Origin: Thermoanaerobacter uzonensis DSM 18761
GTDB taxonomy: Bacteria; Bacillota; Thermoanaerobacteria; Thermoanaerobacterales; Thermoanaerobacteraceae
NCBI RefSeq assembly: GCF_900129115.1
Contig: NZ_FQUR01000014.1
Location: forward strand, 1 to 64,000
Direction of reading: 5' to 3'
DNA: 64,000 bases
Every line of letters starts with the position of its first letter. Within the stretch, counting starts at the first letter, position 1. The notes beneath the pieces were generated by a model. That model was not told where the DNA came from. It made no database searches and was given only the letters and a program-made list of their open reading frames with translations. Of the stretch, positions 46,639 to 56,283 are shown one piece after another. Both the position numbers and the translations under genes were made by a program.

Positions 46639-47447
46639 CTTCTCACCATCGCATCAGTCATCTTAGCAACTCTTAACATCTGCTTTACATCGTGAACGCG
46701 TACAATATCAACCCCTTTTACAATCCCAACAGCAACTGTTGCAGCAGTCCCTTCCAATCTATCCTCTACATCTAAGTTTAAAACTTTTCCAATCATTGAT
46801 TTTCTTGAAGTGCCCAAAAGCACAGGAAGTCCTAAAACTTTTAATTCTTCTAATCGATTCATGACCTCAAGATTATGATCTAAAGTTTTTCCAAAACCTA
46901 TCCCTGGATCTACTACCATCTGACTTTTATCAATTCCTGCTTTTTCTCCCATCTCTATGCTTTTTTGTAAAAAATTTATTATATCCTTAACGACATCTTC
47001 ATACTCTGCTACATTACTGTTATGCATCATTATTACACCTGCATTGTATTTTGCAACTACTTCCGCCATTTTAGGGTCCCTTTGAAGTCCCCATACATCA
47101 TTTACTATGTGAGCACCTGCTTCTAAAGCTCGAAGTGCCACATTTGATTTCATAGTATCCACAGATATAATGATATTTGAAATTTTTGAAAGTTTTTCAA
47201 TGACAGGTATAACTCTTCTCATTTCTTCTTCTTCATCTACTGGAGTATGTCCCGGCCTTGTAGACTCTCCACCTACATCTATTATGTCAGCTCCTTCTTC
47301 TATCATTTGAAGAGCTCTTTCTATACCTTTTTCTAAAGTATTATATTTTCCCCCATCTGAAAAAGAATCAGGAGTCATATTTAAAATTCCCATTATGTAA
47401 GTTCTTTTTCCAATTTCCAGACTTTTATCTCTGCATCTAAATAACAT
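46635..47447 (-). CDS. folP: Dihydropteroate synthase
   Basis: Joins the activated pterin with p-aminobenzoate. 270 residues: TIM barrel with MGILNMTPDSFSDGGKY, DVGGESTRPGHTPV and the sulfonamide-site region DPGIGFGKTLDHN. It lies between folE (11 bp) and folK (overlapping). Confidence 0.97.
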   Translation of the reverse strand: MLFRCRDKSLEIGKRTYIMGILNMTPDSFSDGGKYNTLEKGIERALQMIEEGADIIDVGGESTRPGHTPVDEEEEMRRVIPVIEKLSKISNIIISVDTMKSNVALRALEAGAHIVNDVWGLQRDPKMAEVVAKYNAGVIMMHNSNVAEYEDVVKDIINFLQKSIEMGEKAGIDKSQMVVDPGIGFGKTLDHNLEVMNRLEELKVLGLPVLLGTSRKSMIGKVLNLDVEDRLEGTAATVAVGIVKGVDIVRVHDVKQMLRVAKMTDAMVRR

Positions 47448-47458
47448 GGTCTCTCTCC

Positions 47459-48025
47459 TTATCTTTTAGAGTTTATCAAAGACATTACCTCTGCCCTTGA
47501 TTTTTCATCTGTTCTAAATATTCCTCTCAAAGCAGAAGTAACAGTCTTAGCCCCCGGTTTTTTGATACCTCTCATTGTCATACACAAATGTTCTGCCTCA
47601 ATGACAACGGCAACGCCTAAGGGATTCACTGCTTCCATTATTGTATCTGCAATTTCACTTGTCAACCTCTCTTGAAGCTGTGGTCTTTTTGCTAAAATGT
47701 CTACTATACGGGCTAATTTTGAAAGGCCTAAAATTCTACCCTTTCTAGGCAAATATGCCACATGGGCAACTCCTATAAATGGCAAGAGATGATGTTCGCA
47801 CATAGAATAAAGCGGAATATCTTTTACAAGTATTATTTCTTGATGTTCATCCTCCTGAAAAATCTTTATAACGTCTTTTACATCCGTATGAAGACCCGCA
47901 AAAATTTCCTCATACATCCTTGCAACTCTATCAGGAGTCTCAAGGAGCCCCTCCCTATCCGGGTCTTCACCTATGGCTTCAAGTATATCTCTTACCGCTT
48001 TTTTAATCTTTTCTTTATCTATCAT
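47459..48025 (-). CDS. folE: GTP cyclohydrolase I
   Basis: First step of folate synthesis from GTP. 188 residues with the zinc Cys and His in [34 protein letters not shown], and the second zinc Cys in [11 protein letters not shown]. It heads the folE-folP-folK-queD-like-sfsA run. A TATAAT box lies at about 48063-48068 on the minus strand. Confidence 0.97.
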   Translation of the reverse strand: MIDKEKIKKAVRDILEAIGEDPDREGLLETPDRVARMYEEIFAGLHTDVKDVIKIFQEDEHQEIILVKDIPLYSMCEHHLLPFIGVAHVAYLPRKGRILGLSKLARIVDILAKRPQLQERLTSEIADTIMEAVNPLGVAVVIEAEHLCMTMRGIKKPGAKTVTSALRGIFRTDEKSRAEVMSLINSKR

Positions 48026-48106
48026 ATGTGAAACCCCTTTATTTAAAAAGTCGACAACTTTATTATATTATTTTTATCTCTAAAAAGCCAGTCCTTACAA
48101 AAAAGT

Positions 48107-48132
48107 TAAAAAGCAGTCTTTCGACTGCTTTT
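48107..48132 (-). terminator. Terminator after lysS
   Basis: AAAAGCAGTC-GAAA-GACTGCTTTT stem on the minus strand followed by TTAACTTTTTT. Confidence 0.9.
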
Positions 48133-49644
<1,512 letters not shown>

Positions 49645-49651
49645 TCACCCT

Positions 49652-50125
49652 TTATTTGCGTATTTCTAATATTTTTAACTTTATAATTCCAGCAGGAACT
49701 TCAACAGTGACAACATCTCCTACTTTTTTCCCTAAAAGCGCTTTCCCTATTGGAGATTCGTCAGATATTTTGTTGTTCATCGGATCTGCTTCTGCTGAAC
49801 CTACAATTGTATACTCTACTTCTTCATTATAAGATTCATCGTAGACTTTTACAGTACAGCCGATGCTAACCTGGTCAAGTTTTATGTCTTCTTCGTCAAT
49901 CACTTTTGCATTTTTAAGCATGGCTTCTATGGTAGCAATTCTACCTTCTATAAATGCTTGTTCATTTTTGGCTTCGTCATATTCTGAGTTTTCACTTAAA
50001 TCACCAAATGCTCTCGCTTGTTTTATTTTTTCTGCTACTTCAGCTCTCTTGACCGTCTTTAAATATTCTAATTCTTCCTCTAATTTTTTAAGTCCTTCAT
50101 AAGTCAAAATTACCGGCTTGCTCAT
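49652..50125 (-). CDS. greA: Transcription elongation factor GreA
   Basis: 157 residues: N-terminal coiled coil with the acidic tip [18 protein letters not shown], which rescues backtracked RNA polymerase, and a C-terminal FKBP-like domain ending [21 protein letters not shown]. It has a strong promoter and an unusual leader hairpin. Confidence 0.97.
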   Translation of the reverse strand: MSKPVILTYEGLKKLEEELEYLKTVKRAEVAEKIKQARAFGDLSENSEYDEAKNEQAFIEGRIATIEAMLKNAKVIDEEDIKLDQVSIGCTVKVYDESYNEEVEYTIVGSAEADPMNNKISDESPIGKALLGKKVGDVVTVEVPAGIIKLKILEIRK

Positions 50126-50206
50126 AGGCGATTCTCCTTTTTATAAAATATTAAAAATTGTATTTTATTCATATGTAGCAATGATAGAATTTATGTTAAT
50201 ATTAAT

Positions 50207-50236
50207 ACACAAGCACTGCAAAAGCAGTGCTTGTGT
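50207..50236 (-). other. Perfect 13-bp hairpin in the greA leader
   Basis: ACACAAGCACTGC/GCAGTGCTTGTGT with an AAAA loop, beginning about 11 bases after the predicted transcription start. There is no T-tract, so it is more likely a 5' UTR stem than a normal terminator, though it could also end the upstream operon. Confidence 0.75.
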
Positions 50237-50253
50237 AATTTTCCATGTGGATT

Positions 50254-50282
50254 ATTATAAATCAGTTAACACATAAAGTCAA
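50254..50282 (-). promoter_or_regulatory. Sigma-A promoter of greA-lysS
   Basis: Minus strand TTGACT (50277-50282), 17 bp, TATAAT (50254-50259). Confidence 0.88.
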
Positions 50283-50289
50283 GTCTAAA

Positions 50290-51378
50290 TTATGCAAATT
50301 TCCACTCTTGTAATCTTTTTTTAGCGTTTTTTCTCACAGATTCTATCTTTTCCAGTGTAACTTCTCGCTCGAAGCTTCTAAATCCCGCTAATTTAAACCC
50401 ATGCTTTTTAGCAAGTTTTGATATCTCATCCACTTGTTCTACAGTCAAATCTCGCCCTAAAGAATAATTCTCAATTCGTCCTTCCATAGCAAGAATCATT
50501 GTCTCTGCCATACAGGCATAACTTGTTTTAGGCGGAAAACCAAAATTAAAGTGGAAGTCTACATCCCCAGGTACTTCTACTACTCCACCTTCTATGACTA
50601 AGACATCATCTCTTTTATCCGCAACTTCCTTTGACACATCTCTCGGTCTTGCTACATCGCATACAACAGCCCCCGGTTTTAGATATTCGGGTTTTATCAC
50701 CGTATCTACTGCACTTGTAACAGTGATTATTATATCCGCGTCTTCTAAGGCTTCTTTTACATCTGAAGTGATATGGGCAGACATACCTGTTTTTGTTAAA
50801 AGATAGTCTCTAAAATTTTGTAATTTTTCTTTATTTCGTGCTACAAGTGTCATGTACTTTGCATCTCGGGATAAAATTTCTGCACAGACTTTACCTATTG
50901 AGCCTGTCGCTCCTATCACAACGACATGAGAATCTCTTACATCTTTGCCCATCATATCTGCGGCTTTTACCGCTCCTTCTATTGCTGTAGCAACTGTATA
51001 ACTGTTACCAGTAGTTACAGCGATGTTTGAATTTTTAGCAATTGTTATTCCTGCATCTCCTACAACAGAGGTCATAGCCCCCAAGCCGACAACTTCTGCA
51101 CCCAAATTTTCTGCAATTTTTACTGCTTTTATTATTTTATTTAATACATAATCTTCTGGTAAGTTCAGCATCTGCTCAGAGGTCAAAGGAACCGCCACAA
51201 ACCAACCTTCTGTTTCAGCATATTCGCTTCTAACTCCAGTTATCTCTGATACTTTCATTGGTGGAAGAAGTCTTGTAAAACCTTCCACAATTCTTTTGGG
51301 AAGCTTCTCCATTATTTTAAATTTGCGACTAACATCTTCGTATTCTATAGGATGTATTATAAAACCAAATTTATGCAT
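50290..51378 (-). CDS. Acyl-ACP reductase-like dehydrogenase
   Basis: 362 residues. The N-terminus KFGFIIHPIEYEDVSRKF, the segment GLGAMTSVVGDAGI and the Rossmann motif VVVIGATGSIGKVCAEIL follow the same order as cyanobacterial long-chain acyl-ACP reductase, including the TTGNSYTV stretch. Relatives in this group are often labelled shikimate dehydrogenase. It may reduce an acyl thioester to an aldehyde, but the substrate is unknown and no decarbonylase gene is nearby. ATG 51378 has GGGAGG at eight bases. Last gene of the three-gene operon. Confidence 0.75.
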   Translation of the reverse strand: MHKFGFIIHPIEYEDVSRKFKIMEKLPKRIVEGFTRLLPPMKVSEITGVRSEYAETEGWFVAVPLTSEQMLNLPEDYVLNKIIKAVKIAENLGAEVVGLGAMTSVVGDAGITIAKNSNIAVTTGNSYTVATAIEGAVKAADMMGKDVRDSHVVVIGATGSIGKVCAEILSRDAKYMTLVARNKEKLQNFRDYLLTKTGMSAHITSDVKEALEDADIIITVTSAVDTVIKPEYLKPGAVVCDVARPRDVSKEVADKRDDVLVIEGGVVEVPGDVDFHFNFGFPPKTSYACMAETMILAMEGRIENYSLGRDLTVEQVDEISKLAKKHGFKLAGFRSFEREVTLEKIESVRKNAKKRLQEWKFA

Positions 51379-51391
51379 ATTTATTACCTCC

Positions 51392-52300
51392 CTATTTTTG
51401 TAAATATTCAATTCTTGGTTCAAAACCTATTTTATCCAAAAGTTCATCATAATCTTGTGGTGTCATTTCTTCTTGTTTTTTACCTGCTATTGCCACAAGG
51501 ACTCCTTCCATCACATTTGTTCCAAAAGACCTGCCATTTATGTTGGGGGTAGTAGTAATTAATAGTTCCACCCCCCTCCCTCTCATCATTTCCACATCTT
51601 CCTGTGTAACTGTGTTAGTCACAATTATCTTCCCATCTAGCCTTTCAGGCATGTACTTTTTAATAAACAAGTAATCCCCCGCAATTACATCTGCTTCTTT
51701 GTAGAATTTTTCGTATTTTTTGCTGTCTATGGTGAGTTGTTTTTCTCCAGTGGGGTATATCATTTCAAAAGGGAGTCTTGCCACAATTGGAACAATAACT
51801 AGCGAAAGGGTATATAAAATCGTTAAAGAATGAAGAGGAATAGGAATACCTAACGCAAAAATCATATCTCCTATAATAAGTTTTGCCCCCAATTCAGAAA
51901 AAGTTTGAGCCATTCCAAATCTATCCATAGCACTTACAATAAGCACTTTTTTATCTTTCAAATCAACTATACCTTTTTCTTGTATGTATTTAATTACTTT
52001 TCTTTCAAGAGTATTTTTAAGTCCTGAACCATCCACAATCGGAGTAATTTTTGCGGCCTTCTTTAAAGGCAAAGCATCTTTTATAACATATCTTTTTTTA
52101 CCTGCTGAAAGGTATAAATCTATCCCTCCCATTCCAAAAGCATCAACTTTCCCGTCTAGTTCTTTAATGAGTTCAATAGCTTTTTTTAAATCTCCATCAG
52201 TCCCTATTCTTTCTATAACGAATTTTTCTCCTAAAATCTCTACTTCTGCCGTTTTATTCCTTGTAGAAGAACCTATACTTATGCTTACAACCTTTTTCAT
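51392..52300 (-). CDS. Uncharacterised protein (often labelled quinate 5-dehydrogenase)
   Basis: 302 residues with no motif I can assign firmly. It begins KKVVSISIGSSTRNKTAEVEILG, which could be a nucleotide-binding beta-rich fold. It has a central hydrophobic stretch (IPIPLHSLTILYTLSLVIVPIVA) and ends with MEGVLVAIAGKKQEEMTPQDY. From memory, relatives in Thermoanaerobacterales carry a quinate dehydrogenase label that the sequence does not support by eye. It lies between the HTH regulator and the reductase-like gene, 4 and 13 bp apart, so the three act together. Confidence 0.7.
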   Translation of the reverse strand: MKKVVSISIGSSTRNKTAEVEILGEKFVIERIGTDGDLKKAIELIKELDGKVDAFGMGGIDLYLSAGKKRYVIKDALPLKKAAKITPIVDGSGLKNTLERKVIKYIQEKGIVDLKDKKVLIVSAMDRFGMAQTFSELGAKLIIGDMIFALGIPIPLHSLTILYTLSLVIVPIVARLPFEMIYPTGEKQLTIDSKKYEKFYKEADVIAGDYLFIKKYMPERLDGKIIVTNTVTQEDVEMMRGRGVELLITTTPNINGRSFGTNVMEGVLVAIAGKKQEEMTPQDYDELLDKIGFEPRIEYLQK

Positions 52301-52304
52301 ATTT

Positions 52305-52829
52305 TCACCCTTTCAAAGAATTTAATATTTCTTTCACAATTTGGGGATCAACATATACATCTTCTGTCAAAGGAGAATGTCCAATATTTATAGTTATGAT
52401 ATCTCTGTCAAATATAGCCTCTACCAATTGGCTCCTTTTGTCTGAACCTAAAAAAATTATCACGTCGTGAGATTGAATTTTAGCAATTAAATCCATTACC
52501 ATGTTAAAAAGCTCCACACCACTCATATTTTCAGCCAAGTTCAATCTCTCTTTTTCAGACAAAAGAAGTGTAAAATTAACTCCCCACTCTCTAAAAAGCA
52601 TCTCCAACTCTTCCTTATTCTTTATAGGAAAACCTACTACAGCAATATTTCCGCCTTTTCTGACCTCACCTAAACTTTCTAGTCTAGAAACAAAACTTCT
52701 GTCAACTTTGAAGCGGGAGGCAACCTCTTGCTGTGAAAACCCATTTTGTCTCATTTCAATTATTTTATCTATTATGCCGTGTAATTTCTCTAAATTTATA
52801 GTCTTATCACCAATTTTAATAAATTTCAT
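52305..52829 (-). CDS. HTH transcriptional regulator of the reductase-like operon
   Basis: 174 residues from ATG 52829 (GGAGG eight bases upstream). The N-terminal helix-turn-helix NGFSQQEVASRFKVDRSFVSRLESLG is followed by an unknown C-terminal domain (NIAVVGFPIKNKEELEMLFR) that may bind a ligand. A palindrome lies just upstream of its ribosome binding site, which suggests autoregulation. Confidence 0.82.
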   Translation of the reverse strand: MKFIKIGDKTINLEKLHGIIDKIIEMRQNGFSQQEVASRFKVDRSFVSRLESLGEVRKGGNIAVVGFPIKNKEELEMLFREWGVNFTLLLSEKERLNLAENMSGVELFNMVMDLIAKIQSHDVIIFLGSDKRSQLVEAIFDRDIITINIGHSPLTEDVYVDPQIVKEILNSLKG

Positions 52830-52843
52830 TTGCACAACCTCCA

Positions 52844-52864
52844 GTGTGCACATTTTGTGCTCAC
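52844..52864 (-). promoter_or_regulatory. Palindromic operator candidate before the HTH gene
   Basis: GTGTGCAC (52844-52851), five bases, GTGCTCAC (52857-52864): two 8-base half-sites, 7 of 8 positions matching as an inverted repeat. It lies 7-28 bp upstream of the Shine-Dalgarno. Confidence 0.65.
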
Positions 52865-52919
52865 ATTAATTACAATTTTAATACTTTTTTAAAAAAATTT
52901 CAATACCAAAAAGAAAAAT

Positions 52920-52946
52920 AATCCAGATAAAATACTTTTCTGGATT
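52920..52946 (-). terminator. Duplicated terminator hairpin, left copy (locus 2)
   Basis: AATCCAGA/TCTGGATT, perfect 8-bp stem. On the minus strand it is followed by ATTTTTC. A direct copy with one base change lies at 53213-53239 across the repeat element. Confidence 0.8.
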
Positions 52947-53212
52947 CAAACTGTAGACCAACTTTCGAAAAGAAGATATTTTGCAATCGGTGTGACTTGT
53001 GACAAAGCGGCAACAAAACTTAGCAAGACCAAAGGTGAAGGCAGGGCCGAAGCCACGGATGGCGGAGGCGGGCACCTTAAGGCATGGATGCCGATTGTGC
53101 CCGGTACCCTGCCGGAACCTGAAGGTCGAGTTTTAGTTTTGTCGCTTTGGAACATCGGAGCAACGATGCAAAATATCTTCTTTGAAGATTTTTTTACTTT
53201 ATCAACAAACTG
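52947..53212 (-). repeat. Structured dispersed repeat, copy 2 (about 266 bp)
   Basis: Inverted relative to copy 1 (13148-13411), about 85% identical by eye. The ends read CAGTTTGTTGATAAAG and CTACAGTTTG in copy 1 orientation. The inner stem is GAAGATATTTTGCA with TGCAAAATATCTTC: both arms differ from copy 1 at matching positions, so pairing is conserved. It is flanked on both sides by direct copies of a different host terminator hairpin. Confidence 0.85.
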
Positions 53213-53239
53213 AATCCACATAAAATACTTTTCTGGATT
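53213..53239 (-). terminator. Duplicated terminator hairpin, right copy (locus 2)
   Basis: AATCCACA...TCTGGATT, one mismatch in the stem compared with 52920-52946, same loop and orientation. It follows the last ger operon gene and overlaps its stop. Confidence 0.75.
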
Positions 53240-53462
53240 ATTGTCCCCAAAATTTTTCAATTGGTTTTAATAGAGATTGGATTATTTTATTAGTAGGGGT
53301 AATTTGTATATTTAAAAGGTAGAGCAAGTTTAATATGTAGCTGACAATTAAAAAGACAAAAAACACAATGACTTCTCTAATCTTTTTTTGTTTTACAAGA
53401 CCTGGTACTTCAATCAATGATATAATCACAAAAATCAATGTTAGAACAAGTATTTTGAACAT
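53238..53462 (-). CDS. Small two-helix germination-receptor accessory protein
   Basis: 74 residues with two hydrophobic helices (ILVLTLIFVIISLIEV and VIVFFVFLIVSYILNLLYLL). ATG 53462 has GAGGTG upstream and the gene starts 4 bp after the gerC stop. Small two-helix D proteins of about 75 residues encoded beside GerA-type receptors are known in Bacillus to modulate germination, and this fits in size, topology and place. The stop lies inside a terminator hairpin. Confidence 0.75.
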   Translation of the reverse strand: MFKILVLTLIFVIISLIEVPGLVKQKKIREVIVFFVFLIVSYILNLLYLLNIQITPTNKIIQSLLKPIEKFWGQ

Positions 53463-53466
53463 AAAA

Positions 53467-54651
53467 TCACCTCGGATGTATAGGCTTAGAAGATAGTCCT
53501 GACCTTTTTATAACTGATTTTACTGTTACGTTAAATTTCACATCAGGGTAAATTTTATCCCAATCTTTTTCAACTTCTTTCCATAATGCAGGATTTCTTT
53601 TGTGCAAAATGTCTACAAACCCTACTACATCAACTTTGTACTTCTTTTGAAGTATAAAAAGGGCATGTTCTATGGCAGTTTTTATTTTTTGGCTTATTAT
53701 GGTTTGCAATTTCTCTAGGTTTTCTGGCTCAGTTAAATCATATTTTGTTTCTTGCTCATTTAAATAAGCTTCTACATTTACTTTTATGTCGAAAGAAATA
53801 TCACCATCTTTTATTTTAGGAAAAATTTGTGTGCGTGCTTTAGTAACTACAAGAGAGATATGGACTTTTTCTCCTTTTAGACCTTTATCCAAAGTCAAGG
53901 TACTTCTTTTTAATTTATTCATAAGTGTAGCAACTGCTTTGGTATCTTGTTCTTCTAAAAAACCAATTAATTTGTCATTGTCAAACACTGCAGAGCCAGA
54001 GAGTCTAATTCCTGTGGCTTTCCCATCTTTTTTTACAATCACGAGTCTTCCTGTAATAGGCGCTTTTTTAGGAATTTCCAATGTCTCAACAAATTCATTT
54101 AAATCAGAAACATAAGAAGAAGCTGTATTTGCCCGATTTGATATGAGTCCCATAACTTCTTTATAAGGATATCTTTCCAGTTCATTAGAGCTGGGAAGAT
54201 TAAAAAGTTCTTGTATGCTTCCCCCTGTTACAACTAATATATAGGCAGTCCTCCTAAACTCAGGATTTCTCGTCATAAAGTCCAAAGTTTGATATATCCC
54301 TGAGCGTGCAAATTTTTCATCTAAAAATATTATTTCGTTATATTGCATAAAAAGACTCCTTGGCAACTCATCATTTAAATTAGCAAAAGCTTTCGCAAAA
54401 TCTACACCACTGGCCTGAAAAACAGCATAGGGTTTGCCGGCTGCACTTCCTCCTCCCGTACCTCCAGCACCACTGCCACCTGCTGCAAGAAGACCCGGTT
54501 TTAAAATTTGTACAATGAGGTGTATCATATCATCTTTTCCTCTTTCTATACCTAAACCTTGTACAAAGGCCAATTGATTTATTTCTCTTTTATCCCAGCA
54601 TCCTGTAAATAAAAGAGAAATTATAAAAATTAATATTACAAATCTCTTCAT
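53467..54651 (-). CDS. gerC: Ger(x)C family spore germination lipoprotein
   Basis: Subunit C of a germinant receptor, 394 residues. The signal sequence MKRFVILIFIISLLFTGCWD has a lipobox with Cys18, so it is a membrane-anchored lipoprotein. EINQLAFVQGLGIERG, PKKAPITGRLVIVKKDGKA and the C-terminal DIKVNVEAYLNE region match the family. A Gly/Ser-rich loop (residues 58-71) is present. One base separates its ATG from the gerA stop. Confidence 0.93.
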   Translation of the reverse strand: MKRFVILIFIISLLFTGCWDKREINQLAFVQGLGIERGKDDMIHLIVQILKPGLLAAGGSGAGGTGGGSAAGKPYAVFQASGVDFAKAFANLNDELPRSLFMQYNEIIFLDEKFARSGIYQTLDFMTRNPEFRRTAYILVVTGGSIQELFNLPSSNELERYPYKEVMGLISNRANTASSYVSDLNEFVETLEIPKKAPITGRLVIVKKDGKATGIRLSGSAVFDNDKLIGFLEEQDTKAVATLMNKLKRSTLTLDKGLKGEKVHISLVVTKARTQIFPKIKDGDISFDIKVNVEAYLNEQETKYDLTEPENLEKLQTIISQKIKTAIEHALFILQKKYKVDVVGFVDILHKRNPALWKEVEKDWDKIYPDVKFNVTVKSVIKRSGLSSKPIHPR

Positions 54652-54652
54652 C

Positions 54653-56188
54653 TTATCCTCTTGTATCCTCCTGTCTCACAATATTTTTTCCTTGTACAGT
54701 GCGCGGCCTCACTATCTTTGCCCACCAAGGTATTCTTATTAATGCATCACTTAATTCTTGTGTCCTACTTGGAATCAAAGGTGAAAGGTATGGTACTCCA
54801 AAAGATTCCAATGACGCCATATGGGCAAGTATCATCATCACCACCATTATTATCCCAAAAAAGCCTAAAGTCCCTGCTGCAATCATTATAATAAATCTCA
54901 AGAGTCTAAAAGTTATCGCAACGTTATAAGCAGGAATTGAAAAGGAAGCTATCCCTGTCATTGCAACTACAATCACCATTGCAGGAGACACGAGTCCTGC
55001 TTGAACAGCTGCTTGCCCAACTACCAAACCACCTACTATACTTACTGCTTGTCCTACTTGCATAGGAAGTCTTATACCCGCCTCCCTTAAAATTTCAAAG
55101 GTTATTTCCATGAATAATGCCTCCAAAAGTGCTGGAAAAGGCACTCCTTCTCTTTGAGCAGCAATAGAAATAGCCAGTTGCGTAGGTATCATTTCCTGAT
55201 GAAAAGTAGTTTCTGCAATGTATATAGATGGAAATAAAAGAGCAATAAACATCGCAGCAATTCTTAAAATTCTGAGAGCTGATGACAAGAAATATCTCTC
55301 ATAATAATCTTCAGCAGCTTGAAAGAATTGTACAAATACTGCAGGAACCATTAGTGCAAATGGCGAACCATCAACTAATATTGCCACTTTTCCTTCTAAA
55401 ATTTCTGCAGTCACCTTGTCTGGCTTTTCAGAATGAGCTATTTGTGGAAAAGGAGAAAAAGGATTATCTTCTATAAATTCTTCTAAATAACCGCTATCAA
55501 TAACCCCATCAATTTGGACTTTTTTCAACCTTTTCTTTACTTCTTGAACTATTTTCTCATCTGCAATACTCTTTATATAAGCAATAGACACATCAGTTTT
55601 AGAATATTTACCTATTTTCATATTTTCAATTACAAAATCAGGGTGTTTTATTCTCCTCCTAAGCATAGAAGTATTTATTCTTAAAGTTTCTACAAAAGCT
55701 TCTTTAGGACCTCTTACATAGGATTCTGTAGTAGATTCAGTTACATTTCTTCCTTCCCATCCCTTTGTGGAAATAATTAATGCTTTTTCCACTCCATCAA
55801 TTAAAAGTATTGTTTCTCCACAAAGTAAGTCATCTACTACGTCTCCAAATTTATCTTTTGTATTTACTTCTGAAGTTGTTATAAAATATTCTTTTATATA
55901 ATCAAAAAATTGTTGATTGTTGTATATGAATTTATTCAACTTTCTTGTCTCAATCATTATTGGCTCTAAAATATTTCGAGTAATTAACGATTTGTCTGCC
56001 ATACCATCTATATAAATTAAAAAAGCTTTAACTTTTTTATCTCCTATTCTAATTTGTCTAAAAACTATGTCATTATTCCCTTTTAAAAGCACTTGAAATA
56101 CATATATATTTTCTTCTAATTCTTTGCTGAGAGTAATATATTGGTAATTTTCTTTTACATACTGTGCATCAGGCAACTTATGGGGCAT
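54653..56188 (-). CDS. gerA: GerA family spore germination receptor subunit A
   Basis: 511 residues. A large N-terminal soluble domain (KVKAFLIYIDGMADKSLITRN and LLIDGVEKALIISTKGWEGR) is followed by about five membrane segments from residue 290, with PFPALLEALFMEITFEILREAGIRLP, a conserved GerAA stretch. ATG 56188 has GGAGG at eight bases. It makes up a germinant receptor with gerC, the small protein and the divergent gerB gene. Confidence 0.94.
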   Translation of the reverse strand: MPHKLPDAQYVKENYQYITLSKELEENIYVFQVLLKGNNDIVFRQIRIGDKKVKAFLIYIDGMADKSLITRNILEPIMIETRKLNKFIYNNQQFFDYIKEYFITTSEVNTKDKFGDVVDDLLCGETILLIDGVEKALIISTKGWEGRNVTESTTESYVRGPKEAFVETLRINTSMLRRRIKHPDFVIENMKIGKYSKTDVSIAYIKSIADEKIVQEVKKRLKKVQIDGVIDSGYLEEFIEDNPFSPFPQIAHSEKPDKVTAEILEGKVAILVDGSPFALMVPAVFVQFFQAAEDYYERYFLSSALRILRIAAMFIALLFPSIYIAETTFHQEMIPTQLAISIAAQREGVPFPALLEALFMEITFEILREAGIRLPMQVGQAVSIVGGLVVGQAAVQAGLVSPAMVIVVAMTGIASFSIPAYNVAITFRLLRFIIMIAAGTLGFFGIIMVVMMILAHMASLESFGVPYLSPLIPSRTQELSDALIRIPWWAKIVRPRTVQGKNIVRQEDTRG

Positions 56189-56283
56189 TTTAAACACCTC
56201 CAGATATTATTATTTCAAGTTTTTTTTAGAATATTATGTTGGTTTTAGAGAAATAATAAAAAAAATATGTTTAGGAGTCAGAT

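Noticed and set aside
52878-53260. Overlapping minus- and plus-strand frames across repeat copy 2
   Set aside because: Same reason: they read through inverted and hairpin sequence of the element.
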